Source: Piezodorus guildinii (Eukaryota > Arthropoda > Insecta > Hemiptera > Pentatomidae). From it: a stretch of 64,000 nucleotides of DNA. Every line of letters starts with the position of its first letter. The first letter of the stretch is position 1. The stretch lies in the NCBI GenBank assembly GCA_023052935.1, contig CM041298.1, positions 2,914,001-2,978,000 on the forward strand, given 5' to 3'. This document shows, piece by piece, positions 1 to 13,300 of the stretch. The notes under the pieces were generated by a model. That model made no database searches and was not told the origin of the DNA. It was given only the letters and a program-made list of their open reading frames with translations. The translations under genes and the position numbers were made by a program.

Positions 1-1
1 T

Positions 2-457
2 GAAATAAATAAAACATTATTAGCATATCATCTATCCAACATCAAATTAGGCCTTTATAACCATAATAAATTACAAAAATTCCTCACCAGTACAAAAGAC
101 CCTATAAGTAATGAAGAAAAATTAAATGTTGTATACAAAATAAATTGTTTGGACTGTGAAAAATGTTACATAGGGGAAACGTCCAAAAAAGTTAGTACTA
201 GAACTAAACAGCACAAAAGTAATTGTAACAACAGTAAAAATATATATACAACTGCTTTATCACAACATAGCATACATTTAAAACATAAGTTTGATCTCAA
301 TAGACCACAAATTTTGGAAATAGTCAAAAATAAACAAAATAGAAAAACCATAGAGGATATATATATCAATAAAAATATAGATAAAACCGTGAATTTTAAA
401 ACTGACTCAAGACATTTAAGTTACCACTATTCTGATTTAATTAAAAATATAATATAA
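2..457 (+). pseudogene. GIY-YIG endonuclease domain of Penelope-like element (partial CDS)
   Basis: The frame is open from the left edge (residues EINKTLLAYH...) to the TAA at 455-457, about 151 codons. The Y-I-G of the GIY-YIG core, the following basic R-T-K-Q-H stretch and the paired cysteines are visible. In full elements this domain nicks target DNA for target-primed reverse transcription. No frameshift is seen in this part, but the N-terminal RT is outside the window, so whether the copy is intact is unknown. Confidence 0.65.
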
Positions 458-883
458 ATAATTAATAATAAATGTTTTAAAGAATTTCACAATATGAAAT
501 AACAATAACCATATACAAGTTAAAAATTGGTCTAATCCTTAATCCAGTTAAGGACAAAGATCTGAGCAATACTCTTGCCCAGATCTGATGTATTTAAATA
601 TTGACTTCATTTTTACTATTTTACCTATGTGTGTAATAGTGAAAATGTTTGGATTACTGAATATATAACAAGGTAAATTTATAATATTTATTTAACTAAG
701 TACTATGTAACATTGTTAAATTTTTGCTTTTAATGCCTCCTTCTGATTTTAAAATTTGTTATTTAATAGTTTTAAATATTTTGTTATCAATTGACACCTA
801 ATTTATAAAAAAAAATTTTTTTAAAACATTCACTTCATTATAGTAATTTTTAATGTAATGGTAATTGCTCAATATACTTTGTA

Positions 884-921
884 GACTTCTGAAGATGGGA
901 GAATATCCCGAAACGTCATAC
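884..921 (+). ncRNA. hammerhead-like motif, degenerate
   Basis: CTGAAGA at 889-895 (one change from CTGATGA) is followed by helix II GGGA/TCCC with a GAATA loop, then GAAAC at 910-914 and the cleavage-type triplet GTC at 915-917. One unpaired T lies between the core and helix II. Helix I is weak. Its position near the 3' end of the Penelope-like element fits known hammerheads in that group, but the core change makes activity doubtful. Confidence 0.4.
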
Positions 922-979
922 TGATGAAATAAAAATTGAGTATTAATGGAAGAATTTATTCAGCCCGAAATCAACCTTA

Positions 980-1115
980 ATAAAATCTTTAGCTTTCCAA
1001 GGGATTATTATAATAAGAACATAAGAACAGTAATAAAGATGTATTAATATAACATACTGCCGGAAAGCTAAAGATTTTAGAAAACATATTATCTTATACA
1101 CAAAGTTTTTTTATA
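980..1115 (+). repeat. family A fragment
   Basis: This short piece of the window-wide family A repeat contains the recognisable blocks gaacagtaat, ggaaagctaaagatttta and ttatcttatacac found in its 3' half elsewhere. Confidence 0.55.
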
Positions 1116-1266
1116 GTTTTTATTTTTCCCAACAATTTTTCTGGGGGGTAGCTCCTTCGCCTGCTGCCTCCTACCAACACCCTTGATCCAATTAATACAT
1201 TCATTTGGCCCATTACAAATAATCACAATTTTAAATACTTAATATCTATAATTTTCTTTGTCTCAG

Positions 1267-1381
1267 GTTTTGTTACCAGCTTCTAGTCTCTTACAAATCG
1301 TAACAGTACGAGAAGCATGTTGCGAGTTTCTGATGGGACAGTTGCACCCGTCCAATTGCCTCGGCATCAGAAGTTTTGCAG
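1267..1381 (+). CDS. KLHL17: Kelch-gene exon: BTB end / start of BACK
   Basis: Acceptor tctcag and donor gtacaa flank an exon entered in phase 0 and left in phase 1. It encodes [17 protein letters not shown] and [12 protein letters not shown], the 3-box/early BACK region of KLHL proteins. Confidence 0.85.
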
Positions 1382-4300
1382 GTACAACCTAATAGACTTT
1401 ACAAATCTAAATAATTTATTATATTTTCATTATTTCAATATCACTAAATGTATTTGTGGATTTTTTTAATAATGATTTCTAAATTCACTTTATCATTTAT
1501 GTTTAGACGCCCACGGCTGCAAGGAACTGCACAGCAAATCTCACAAATATGCCCTTCAAAACTTTCAGGAAGTTATGTCGACTGAGGAATTCCTTCTCTT
1601 ACCCTTCGGAGAGGTATCAAATTAATGGTTAAAAAGAAAAAATTCTTTGATTGATGATAAGCCTGATAATGTTAAAAAATGTATATTTAATTTATTGTTT
1701 GTTTGTTTGTTTATTTACTTTGTTGCATTATGCTGCTGTGGCTAATCGGACGATGCTACAGTGGGAGTCCTAAATTTTGTCTATCCGGGTTTTATTAGGA
1801 TAGGGATCTTTAACAAGTACCTGACATCACACGGATTCTGGACCATTTTTTTACATCCCTTCCAAAGGATGGCATAACTAAGGATTTTTTTTACTCCCAT
1901 TAAAAAATACTTGCATTTAATTCATAAGAATTAAATAAAAACAGTGGATAACTACTTCCAATATTAAATTTACAGTATTTTATTTTATTTAAATCAGATT
2001 TCTTCCTTTATTTTCTTGTCTAATGGTTCCAAGCTTTGTTCCCAAATTCTATATAACCATTTTAATTTTGATTATTATATATTCTTAATATCAATATTTA
2101 TTCTTAATGGAGACCCTCCTTGGGCAGAACCAGTCTCTTTAAAGTAGGTACCCAAATTGGGGGAAAAACCTGGCTGGCTACTGAGCATGATCAAGGCTTA
2201 GTCACCTCTTTGCACAGCCGTTGGCCTATAAACAGTACGAATCTCTATATGTACTGATTCTAAGACCCTTCATGGCTTGTAGTGGTACAGGTTATTATTT
2301 ATTTATTTATATTTTTTTTTTTATACAAGGCATATTTTTTAAGTAAGTACCATTTTGGAATTAAAAAAAGATGTGCAAAGATATCGCAATAATTTTATTT
2401 TTACATGAAAACCTGTATCTTAATCTACTTTCCTACATAATTTCCATGAATTTTGAGGCACTTGTCATAAAGCAGCCCCAGTTTTTGAATACCCTCCTCA
2501 AAAGATTCTGTCGCCTGACTTGTTAACCACTGCCATCACGAATGTTTTACGAGTAAATGGGAAACTCTAGATCATCCTCCATACAGCACTGATCTGGCGC
2601 CCAGCGACTACCATTTGTTCCTGCATTTGAAGAAACACCTGGGCGGTCGGCATCTTCAAGACGATAATAAAGTCAAAACATTTGGGATGCAGTGGTTAAC
2701 AAGTCAGGCAGAAGAATTTTTTGAGGAGGGTATTCAAAAACTGGTGCTGCGTTATGCCAAGTGCCTCAAAATTCATGGAAATTATGTAGAAAAGTAGATT
2801 AAGGTACAGACTTCCATGTAAAAATAAAATTATTGCAATATCTTTTTTTCAATTCCAAAACGGTACTCACTTAAAAAACATGTCTCGTATATATATTCTT
2901 AATTACAGAGTGGTGTTTTTTTTATTTTTATAACTTTAGTTTTCTTCAGTTCTTTTAAATATGTCGTTTCTTCTCCATCCTCAAAATTAAAAATAAGTTT
3001 ATTCCGAAAAGGAGGATTTTTACTATTTCAAAGGATATGCCCAATTTTAATATTCTGACTACTGTATAATTTTTAAAAAAATAATTTTAAGGCGCTATTC
3101 TCGATGAAATGATTTGGAATCTAAATGGTTTTTAAATTATAATCTATTGTCATAAAATTGTTAAAGGATTGTCTCATTTTCATATGCTTATGCTTGTCAC
3201 ACAACTGATACAACTCTATTCTTTTGGATTGTCTGGATAATAATACAAGATTTTGGATTTTTCTTTATATAGCCTTCTATATAATAAGGGAGAGGCGTAA
3301 TCTAGTGGATAGAGCACTAGTCTACTGTTTTCCGGATCCTGGGTTCGAATCCCGGCTGTGACAGAATATTATTATTCTGTTAATTTAGCCGGGGGGCAAC
3401 CCTAGAGTATGGAAACCCTCCTGAGGCAGACCCAGCCTCTTTAAAGTGGGTACCCAAATTGGGGAAAAACCTGGCTGTTGAGTGTGATCAAAGCCTAATC
3501 ACCTCATTGCACCACAGTTACTCCTATAAACAGTACGAATCTCAATATGAACTCAGCCCAAGACCCTTCGTGGCTTGAGGAGCTACAGGTTTTCTGTATA
3601 ATAAACTGTTTATGTTTACTAGATTATTTATTTGTTTGAATTTCAACACTTATTAACCTTCTTCAAAAAGAAAATATTTTCTTACCTCTGTATCATTTCA
3701 CTAACTGAAATAAATCAAGTTTATTAAGATGCCAAAGCATCATTTTCATATAATTTTGCTTTACGAGCTTAAACTTGGCTGAAACGGGTTCCGAACGACT
3801 CATTAAACGTCCGCCAAAAAATCATCGTTATAAAATGTTTGCCTCACTTCTTTACCGAAACAGCAATCCATTTATCCCCACCTGCAATACTTGGTGCCCA
3901 TCAATACAAAAAAGTCGGGGCATAAAACTAGCCAGCAAATGTTTTCACCCACTAAAAATAGACTTCTTAGGAAAAAGAGAGAAGTGTCCGAGCAGGTCAA
4001 GAAGACGCTATATAAAAGGCTGTGCGCAACACACGACTTTCACTTACCTCTGATGTTATAATTAATTTAAGAATTTTTAAAAACATTAAGAGATGAAAAT
4101 AAATTGTTAAAGAATTAATTGCATTTAGTTTCAATAGAAGCATGTATTTTATTAAATAATCTATTACGTTATTATCTACGACAATTATTATTAATGGCTT
4201 TTCTCCTTTAGCTTTCCAACAGTATATTATACATCTATATTACTGTTTTTATCTTCGAAAACACAAAAAATTACATGAAAAAATATGTTTGCTCTATTCT

Positions 4301-7300
4301 CCTTTCGTTGGTTATCGAATTCACTCAACTTATATATTTACCAGTTTTTTATCAATGCTAAAAAGATGATATGGATAATCTACAAAATTGAGTAGATAGT
4401 TCAGAGGAAGAAAATTTACTCTACTGGCATTTAAGCAATGTCAGACTATTTCAATCAGAATGATACCTACATTGTATTAAAGCCTATTAAATTTTACCCT
4501 GATACAGGGAGTTTAATCAAAATCGTTAGAGCCGTTGTTGAGAAAATTGTACAAAGGTGCAAAATTCATGGTATAAAGTAGATCTTCCGGTCAGCAGATT
4601 TTAAAGAAAAATTTGCTGAAACATTTCGACCACATAATTGTCTCAAATATGAAATTTCAGTTTCGTACAACTTTTCGTTTTGGCGCTAGACTTATCACAC
4701 ACACGCAGACCTGTTTGCGAGACTTGGTTATTTGGACTAAGGGTTATAACGTGTATTGCCATCAAAAACTGGAATTTGAAAATTTTCACTATCGCAATAC
4801 TTTCTCTTACTATACATTTATAGTGAAATTAAAAATATATTCATCTCTATAATGAGTTATGCAAGCATATCTTGGACTATTACTTCAAAGCACTAAAGCC
4901 AACTTCAAGCAATGGAAATGCGGTTCCTGAGAAGAATATAGGGAATAACAAAGAGGGATAGGATAAGAAAGGACACAATAAGGAGTAATATTGGAGAAAT
5001 GTTGAAAATTCTATAGACGAAAGTAGACTATGCTGGTTTGGCTAAGTGAAAAGAATGCAAGAAGATAGGATGGCCAAAATAGTAAACGAGTCGAGAGTGT
5101 AAGGAAGAAGGACAAAGAAAAAGACCCATAAATACATGACAAGCTGGCATCAGAGATGGCTTTAGAGAGGAGGAGAGGCATGGAGTGGTGAAAGCATGGG
5201 GTAGATGGTCCAGGATAGAGGGTGCTCTTAGATCAGGATCTCTAAAGTAGGAGTCTCTGTACTGGGGGAGGATATCATTAAGGCAGCGCTACACGGTGAG
5301 AATTCAGGTAGGTGTAGGTGAGGTGAAAGTAAATATCATACACTCTCACGTACATTCAACATATTATAATAAATATTCAATTACCGAATTTCCTATATTA
5401 CTTCATCATTTATATTTATTTACCTTTTATTATAAATAATGTTTAATTTCTTATAATGGGTTTCTACATTTAAAAAACAAACTATGGAGTTTGTTTTGAT
5501 ATAACTTTATCATTCAGTTTTTTTATCTTTTAAAAAAACTAATATTTATTGATATTATAGGATTTTTCTAAAAGTAATATTTGATGATATTATCTAATTT
5601 TTTTTTTTTTTTAATAACCCTTCCCCCTCCCTGATACTTTCGTGAACTCTCGCAAGACCTGCTTTCACCTCACCTACACATACCCTATTTCTCACCGTGT
5701 AGCGCTGCCTTTGAGAAGAAGGAAAACTTTAATCCTGCATTATCTTCTAGACAATCCAATTTAACTTGTTTAAAGCAGAAATATTTTAGTATAGGTGACA
5801 TTTACATTAGTAGCATTAGTTAAAAGGCCTGCTTGAAATGCTCAAAACTCTAATTATCTTAGAGATAGGGTTAGTTTAGAATTTAGATAAAAAATAATTA
5901 ATAATTAATTTTTACTATATATGAAGAATTATATAAGATGGACTGAATGTTTTATTTTTTAAATGAAGCATGAAAAAATATTGCATGTTTTATGAATTGA
6001 TCAGGTAGAAGAACTTATTTCAAACAACCAACTGAACATCGCGTCAGAAGAGAAAGTCTTTCTGGCCGTACTCAATTGGGTCAAACATTGCATAGCAGAT
6101 AGGGTACAATACATAGCCAAGGTATGTACGTCTTCATCATTATATAAAATAAGTAGATTAATTAATATCAATAGGAGAATGTTGAGAAATTTAGAAGGAA
6201 TATGGTTGAGGTAGCGGTCAAGAAAAAATAAGTGCAATGGTCTCAACTATCTTATATATTTGAAGGTCCACATCGGGGCAAAAAAGACTTTAAAAAATCT
6301 GGTGCGGGCAACACACGACTTTCACCTACCTCCGTTTTTAAAATCGATTAAAGAATTCTTTATTCAATTTTACAAGCTCTTGTATAAGATAATATATTTT
6401 CTAAAGTCTTTCTCTTTCAAACGGTATATAATACGTCTATATTACTGTTCTTATGTTCAAAAACAAAATTGGCGCGCTGTGCTTCATTGACAAGCACCTT
6501 GACAATATCAACATGAATTTCCCTTTTCGGGAACCCAAAAAACAGTTAGTTTCATCGGCTTTTCATCATCCTCCATTACCCTTTACGATTCTGTGTATCA
6601 GATATTTTTTCTAAAAATTTTAGCTATCCAACGGTATATTATACATCTATATTACTATTGTTGTGTTCAAAAATACAAAAAATGCATAAAAAAATATTTT
6701 ATTTCAGTTGTCTCCTTTAGTTGTTTATCAAATTTGCTCAACATGCAACATATTTAGCTGTTACTTATCAATGGTAACAAGATAATATAGTTATTTTTAT
6801 AGAATATTCAGAATTAAAGGTACTTTAGATGAAGAAAATATAAAATATCGGCATTTAAGCCCTGTCATACTATTTCAATCAGAATGAAACCTACATCATA
6901 TTAAAGCCCATTTAATTTTACATCCATATAGCGAGTTTAATCAAAATTGTTAGTCGCTTCTGAGAAAATTATAAAAAGGTGCAAAATGAATAATATAAAG
7001 TAGCACTTCTGGTCAACCGAATTCGATAAAAAAGTTGCTGTAACATCTCGGGCGTATAGTAGTCTTAAATATGAAATTTTAATTCCGTACAACTTTTCGT
7101 TTTTGCGCTAGAGTTACCACACACAAACACATGGACCCACAGACACACAGACCTTTTTGCGGACTTGGTTATTTGGACTCATGGGACCCTAAAACGTGTA
7201 TTTCCGTTGAAAACTTGAAGTCAAAAACTTTCACGATCGCAATACTTTCCCTTACTATCTATATATTTCATATATAGGTAAGTGAAAGTAATAGTGGTGT

Positions 7301-10300
7301 AAAAACCTTAATAAATATAATTTATTCTAAAATTTGTTTTATATCTCTATTGTATTAATTTTTATATCTTTATCTTTTAGCCCTGATGAAAACCTAAAAT
7401 GAGGAATGAAATGTCAGCATTAGATAATTCAGAGTATTTCATTGTTTTTTCTCGACTCCCACCCAGACTATCTTCCTTGTCTAACAAAATAGTTAATTTA
7501 ATAATAATAATAGTTTATAGTTTAACAATTGCCCATCAGCTCAAAAAATTAGAGCTTTAGATACTATTGTCTCGAATTAGATTCAATTAAGTGCTAGAAG
7601 TAAATAAGAATCAACATTCTCATTGTAGCGATTTAGTCTAAATGTTAGTGAGTTAAAGAAAATAAATAGGTTGTACAGCTCTGAAGATAACAATATTTAT
7701 TTAATCTTTTTATTAACTTTATTTATTTATTAATTAAAAAATAAAAAAGATGTTGATGACCAATCTTGTTTTACCCCTTCATAGTTCTTCTATAATTTAT
7801 TCTATAACCAACAATGCCTCCAGTACTGTTAAATATATTGAGAAAACAATACTGTTGACGTTTCAGCTGCTGAGCCACGTGAGACTGCCGTTGATGTCTC
7901 GAGACTTCCTGATGACGACGGTGGACACGGAAGTGCTGGTTAGGGACAGTGCGGAGTGCAAGGAGCTTCTCTTGGAAGCGATGAAGTATCACCTCCTGCC
8001 GGAGCAGAGGTCTCTCCTCATCAGCGAGAGAACCTGCCATCGCAGGCCTGAGGGAATAGAGCACTACGTCTTCGCCATGTGTTTTAAAGTATTTTCAAGC
8101 TCTACCATCACAAGTTGGAAAAGAATATTCTTAAATAAAACGAGCACATTATACTTGCTGTAGTATTACATAATAAGCAAAGCACATAATCAGTTTTTAA
8201 GTTATATTTTTTACAATAACCTTCCCACTATTCTTAATACTTCATCCCTCTTTGATAAACACAAATTTTACAATATTAACTTCCATGAACTATTGGGTTG
8301 TTTCACATGAAATGTCCGTTTTTATAGTATCTGAAATAGATAAAGGATTTTGCAGGTCTCTGTTGTTTTTTTCCGAATGTTTACATATTTAAAGTAAACA
8401 GTTACTAATCATCTACCTTTGTATTATAAACATTAGCTTCCCAATCAATTACTCACTTTTTAGTATACCTCCAAATATGAACATGTAAACACGCGATTTT
8501 CGAGTAATATTTTTGTACGAGTTTAAACTCGGCCATTCAGCAGCTGAGGCCGCTAGAAATATTTGCAAGGCGTTTGGGGAAGGGATTGTTAATGAACGGA
8601 ACATTCGCCGTTGGTTTGCTAAGTTTTCAGCTGGGATACCGACTTGGAAAACTTGCCCCGAGGAAGACCTCCATCCGTAATAGACAACGATGTCCTCAAA
8701 CATATAGTAGAAGGAAACCCCTACCAAACAGTTAAAGGACTCTCAGCACAACTAAATGCAAGTGCATCTACCGTTTCCAGACATTTAAAATGTATTGGGA
8801 AAGTAAAAAAGCTCGATACATGGGTACCTCATGATCTCACTGAGCGGCAGCAAGACCCCATATTTCAAAACATACCGTGCGAAAATTGAATGAACTGGGC
8901 TATGAAGTTCTTCCGCACCATATTCTCCCGACTTGTCTCCAACAGATTACCACCTGTTCAGGAATTTAGACAACTTCGCCAAAGGAAAACTTTTTGAAAG
9001 TGATGATCAAGTGAAAAGTGCTTTTTCAGATTTTGTTTCACTTCAAAGCTCAGAGTTTTTCAGTTCGGGGATAAAAAAGTTGGTGTCACGTCGGGAAAAA
9101 TGTGTAGAAAAAGAAGGTAAATACTTCGAATAAAATTATCTTGTTTTCAAATCGTATTTTTAATAAAAATCCTTTACCTTGAAAACGGACATTTCATGTG
9201 ACACAACCCAATATAAATAAAAATTATATAACATAATCTGAGTCCAAGTAACAGTTAGGAATCTTCCATTCCTTCCTTAATATTCCTGGGACTGGCTTCC
9301 GTCCGCTGGTTCTCTTCAGTTCCCTCATCCTCCTCTTTTCCTCCGTCTTCATTTTCATCTTCTCCTCTGTCTTTATTTTGATATTTTCTGACTTCCTCTA
9401 TCCTTATTCTGCTCCTCTTCTCTCAGAACCTCTGCATTCTCCACTTCCTCTTCTTCTTCTGGTAGATATTCTCGACTTCCAGTTTTTCCATAATTTTTAA
9501 CAATAACTTTTGTTTTGTTTCTGATTTTTCCTGCTTCTGTTGCCACAATGTATAATCTCGGCTCCTGATGTGTTTTTTCTACTACTCCATCCCACTTCAA
9601 ATTATTTATTCATACTTAAGTATTTTTCTTTAACGGTGTTAAATCTCATGCCCCTTTCCTTGTATCAAAATTTTTTTTATTCCATAATTTGATGTCTTTA
9701 CCCTTCTCACAAAATGTCTTGAGTTCTTCTCTCCCCACCCTTTGGTAGTTTCTTACTGACGGCTAAGTTGTTCTTAGCTTACAGCCATAAAGAGCCGTAA
9801 AAGCCATAAAAGCATTTCCGCCGGCAAAAGTCCTTGCTCAAGAGGTGTATTTCTATATTACAAAAGCACCAGGTATTCTATATTCCAATTCTATATATTG
9901 GTCCTCAGCCTGTGCGATGTCAGGTACTCATTTAAGATCCCTATCCTAATTAAACCTGGATAGGCAAAATTTAAGACTCCCACTGAAGCATCGTTCGATT
10001 AGCCACTTCAGCATAAAGGGATGTTAAATAAATAAACAAACATACATACTGACTGCTATGGATGGTATAATTAATACTTCTGTACTTTTTAAAAGCTCTT
10101 GATTCCATGAACCATTCTATCCATTTCTCCAAACTACAATCTTTATCAGATGGAGTAGTTGGTTGATGGTGTAGTTATCAAGAAAAACACACTAATAAAA
10201 TAAACTTAATCATTTAGCTTCTTTATTCCTTGCCCTTTCAGCAGGCGTGGTCCAGGGCTCAAGCATGCCTCCTCTCCTTTTCAATATCTCTATTAATGAC

Positions 10301-13300
10301 ATTCCCAATTCCATCTATCACTTTTGTCAACTCTTGTATGCTGACCACTTGCAGATCTACCTTTCCTTCTGAGGCTTCAGTAGCATTTGACAATATTTAG
10401 AAAGATCTTTGCCTGGGTAAACCTTAATAAACTAAAACTAAATCCTTTGAAAACTGTTATAGGTTCCAAACTAAAACATTTAATCATTCCTTTCTAGTTC
10501 GCTAATACTATCTCTACCTCTGGAATTTCCTACATACTCATATCCACCATGATTCTTCTCTATGATCATTGAAATCCCACCTTTTCCAAAATTATTTGTT
10601 ATTGTTAAGGGACTGAACCCCCAGTATAAAGTTATTTTCTGTCAAATAATAATTAATCAACAATTTTATATTTTTTATAACATAGATTTAACAGTATAAA
10701 CTGTTATTTATCATCTTTTTATAAAATAATTACTTACTAAGTAAATATTTTTAAGTACTAACATAAATGGACGCCATGTGTCAACTAATGAAAGATGTAT
10801 TTAGTCATTTACTTATTTTCCTAATATATGAAAGACCTATTAGGGCTTAGCCATTAAGTTTAAAATTGTTTTTATTCTATATTATTGGTTTAAAAGATAT
10901 TATATATTCCAGGTGGTGGAAGTCTATTCGCTATTCACAGTGAATGCGAAGTGTACAACCCACGATCCGATCGGTGGTTCCCCATCTCCCCGATGATTTG
11001 TAAGCGTAGCAGGAGTGGCGTCACTGGCCTGGGTAGGATGCTTTACGTTGTCGGTGGGTAAGTACATCCACTTTATCTATTTTCAAAACCGTTTTTCAAA
11101 GTTCTTTTAATGTTTATTTCCTCAAGGTACGACGGTGCCACTGACTTAGCGAGTGCTGAAAGCTATAATCCTCAAACGAATTCTTGGACGAGTATAACAT
11201 CGATGGGTACTAAAAGGAGCTGCTTAGGTACATGGATATTTTTTATTATTTCTTGATCAGGAGTCCACCAACCTTGTACTCACAGATGCGAGTGCGCCTC
11301 AAGGCAGACTCTTATCTACCTAACATAACATGCAAACTATCAACAACTGTTTTACATTGACTGTTACAGATTGACTAGTACTCATTAAAATTTGGTATAT
11401 ATTCTGTTATATTCTTGGCCATAGGAAGGGAAGAGCAGAAAAAGTTGTGATAATAAAAATTTCAACCCGCAAAGATGATGTATTGGGTTGTAAAATAAGT
11501 TTTGTAGCGTTTTTTTGTGGTGACTTCAATAAAAACTTAGATTCTTGTAAATATTTTTAATCAATTATATCTGACTCATTTTCATCTATTACATGTTGCC
11601 CTCTGTATACGCTGAGCTATCCGTGAAAGAACAGTACTTCCAAGTGATAACTCAAAATTGAGGGTGGTTCTATTAAAAAAATTACTGGACTGGACTGTAT
11701 AGATTTAAAATATAAAAATAATGGAAGCAATCGACGAGTCACAATACATTTATTATACTAAAATACATATAAACAAGATAAGAAACAAATTAACCTAATT
11801 ATATATTTAAAAAGCTGTAAGAAAATGTAGGAAACAAAATAAATCTAATTAAAATATTGAAGAAAATATGAGAAACAAACTTAACTTAATTAAATAAATA
11901 CTTAAAGATGTAAAAAATATATGAATCAAAATTAAACAGTTTTAAGAATGAAAATTAGGAAATTAAATGTTCCAATGGATATAGATAAGTTATATTCATG
12001 TAAAGATGTCCAGTTGAGTGTTGAAGAAAATGACCGCAGGGCGGCTTGAACGAAGTCCTCTTCAGTGTTGAAAATGACCGAAAGGGCGGCTCTTCTGTGT
12101 TCCAAGGGGAACGATGAGAAGATGAAGAAATATGTTTGCAAGCGTATGGAGTATGAGAGAAGACTTGGGTCTGTATACAGCACATCTTCACCGTTCAGAC
12201 GCTACATTAAGACTCGCCTCGCCACGGGGCAGTAATAAAACAATTGAAGTACGATAGTCTTTTTTTTTCTTCTATTATTCTTTAATTTTGTGGCAAAAAC
12301 TTTTAATTATATTTAAAATTACTATTTTTAAAGCAAATAAAAAATAAAGATTAATACAAAAAATGATCTTATGATAAATATCATAAAATTATACAGTTTT
12401 TTTTTTTATTTTAAATAAAACAGTCATGAAAAAGTTTTCGCCAACAGTCTGCGTCAATTCGTCCCTCGACCTGCGATGTGGTCGCCCCCTCTGCCTGCTG
12501 TCCTCTCTCAGGATCCACTCCGTGCAAGCTCTGGTCCATCATTCGTCCAAGTGCCCAGCCCAGCTCCATTTCAATCGATGTGCCTCAACCCTTCGACTTT
12601 TAATGTTCACTTTCTGAAGAATATTTTTGTTTTTTATTCTCTCCCTTTTCTGAATAAATATTAAACTCCTTAGAAGCTGCATTTGCATGGTATTCAGCCT
12701 CTGATCGAATTTTCTTGTAAGTGCCCAGGTTTGAGCCCCCTAGAGAACCGTGGGATATACACATGTAGTCAGAACTTTGGTTTTAAGATCTAGTGATAGA
12801 TTGCTTTTGAAGATCTTTTGGAGAGACCAATATTTGCACCACTCGAGCTAACTCTTCTTTCTATTTCCTTATTGATATTTTCTCTAATGATATTCGTCTG
12901 CCCTAAGTAAATGTACTCCTCTACATATTCTATCTCACTATTGTTAGCATAAACTGGTATTTTTATTGAGTTTGTCATGATTTTAGTTTTTGCTGTATTT
13001 ATATTATGTACATATTTTTTGCTAATGCCTACTATTTCCTCTATCATCCGCCTTAGGCCGTTTATGTCCGAACTCTAGCATATATAATAAAAATAATAAT
13101 AATAATACCTAAAAAATAAAAATAAAAGATTAAAATATAAATAAAAACATACACACCCACATCCTTCCCTGTTTTACCCGCTATGAGTAAATGTGATGGT
13201 GTATAATTCTCAAGGAGTCAAGCACTATATTTTTAACCATCCTTGCAACGTCCTTGACATCAAACCTATACCTCCATCAAGCAAAATTTGTTGCTCTTGG

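Larger units (their letters stand above)
2..960 (+). mobile_element. Penelope-like element, 3' end (5' truncated by window edge)
   Basis: An open frame runs from position 2 to the stop at 457. Its C-terminal part has the GIY-YIG endonuclease signature in the form VVYKINC, two close cysteines, then CYIGETSKKVSTRTKQHKSN. This matches the endonuclease domain that follows reverse transcriptase in Penelope-like retroelements. About 430 bp of AT-rich 3' sequence follow, ending near 940 with a hammerhead-like motif, which is also typical of these elements. No RT domain is in view because the window starts inside the element. It lies in an intron of the Kelch gene. The family call is strong; the 3' boundary is approximate. 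Confidence 0.75.

Noticed and set aside
3295..3365. Possible tRNA gene (A box and perfect B box)
   Set aside because: The same head followed by the same 200-bp body recurs at 31165, 43112, 61970 and 62680, so it is a SINE head; the acceptor stem does not close.
3775..4053. 92-codon plus-strand frame
   Set aside because: The right part lies in a reverse family A copy and the left part shows no conserved motif.
11932..12191. Two overlapping minus-strand frames
   Set aside because: No family motif, unlike codon usage of the host exons, and inside a dispersed repeat area.
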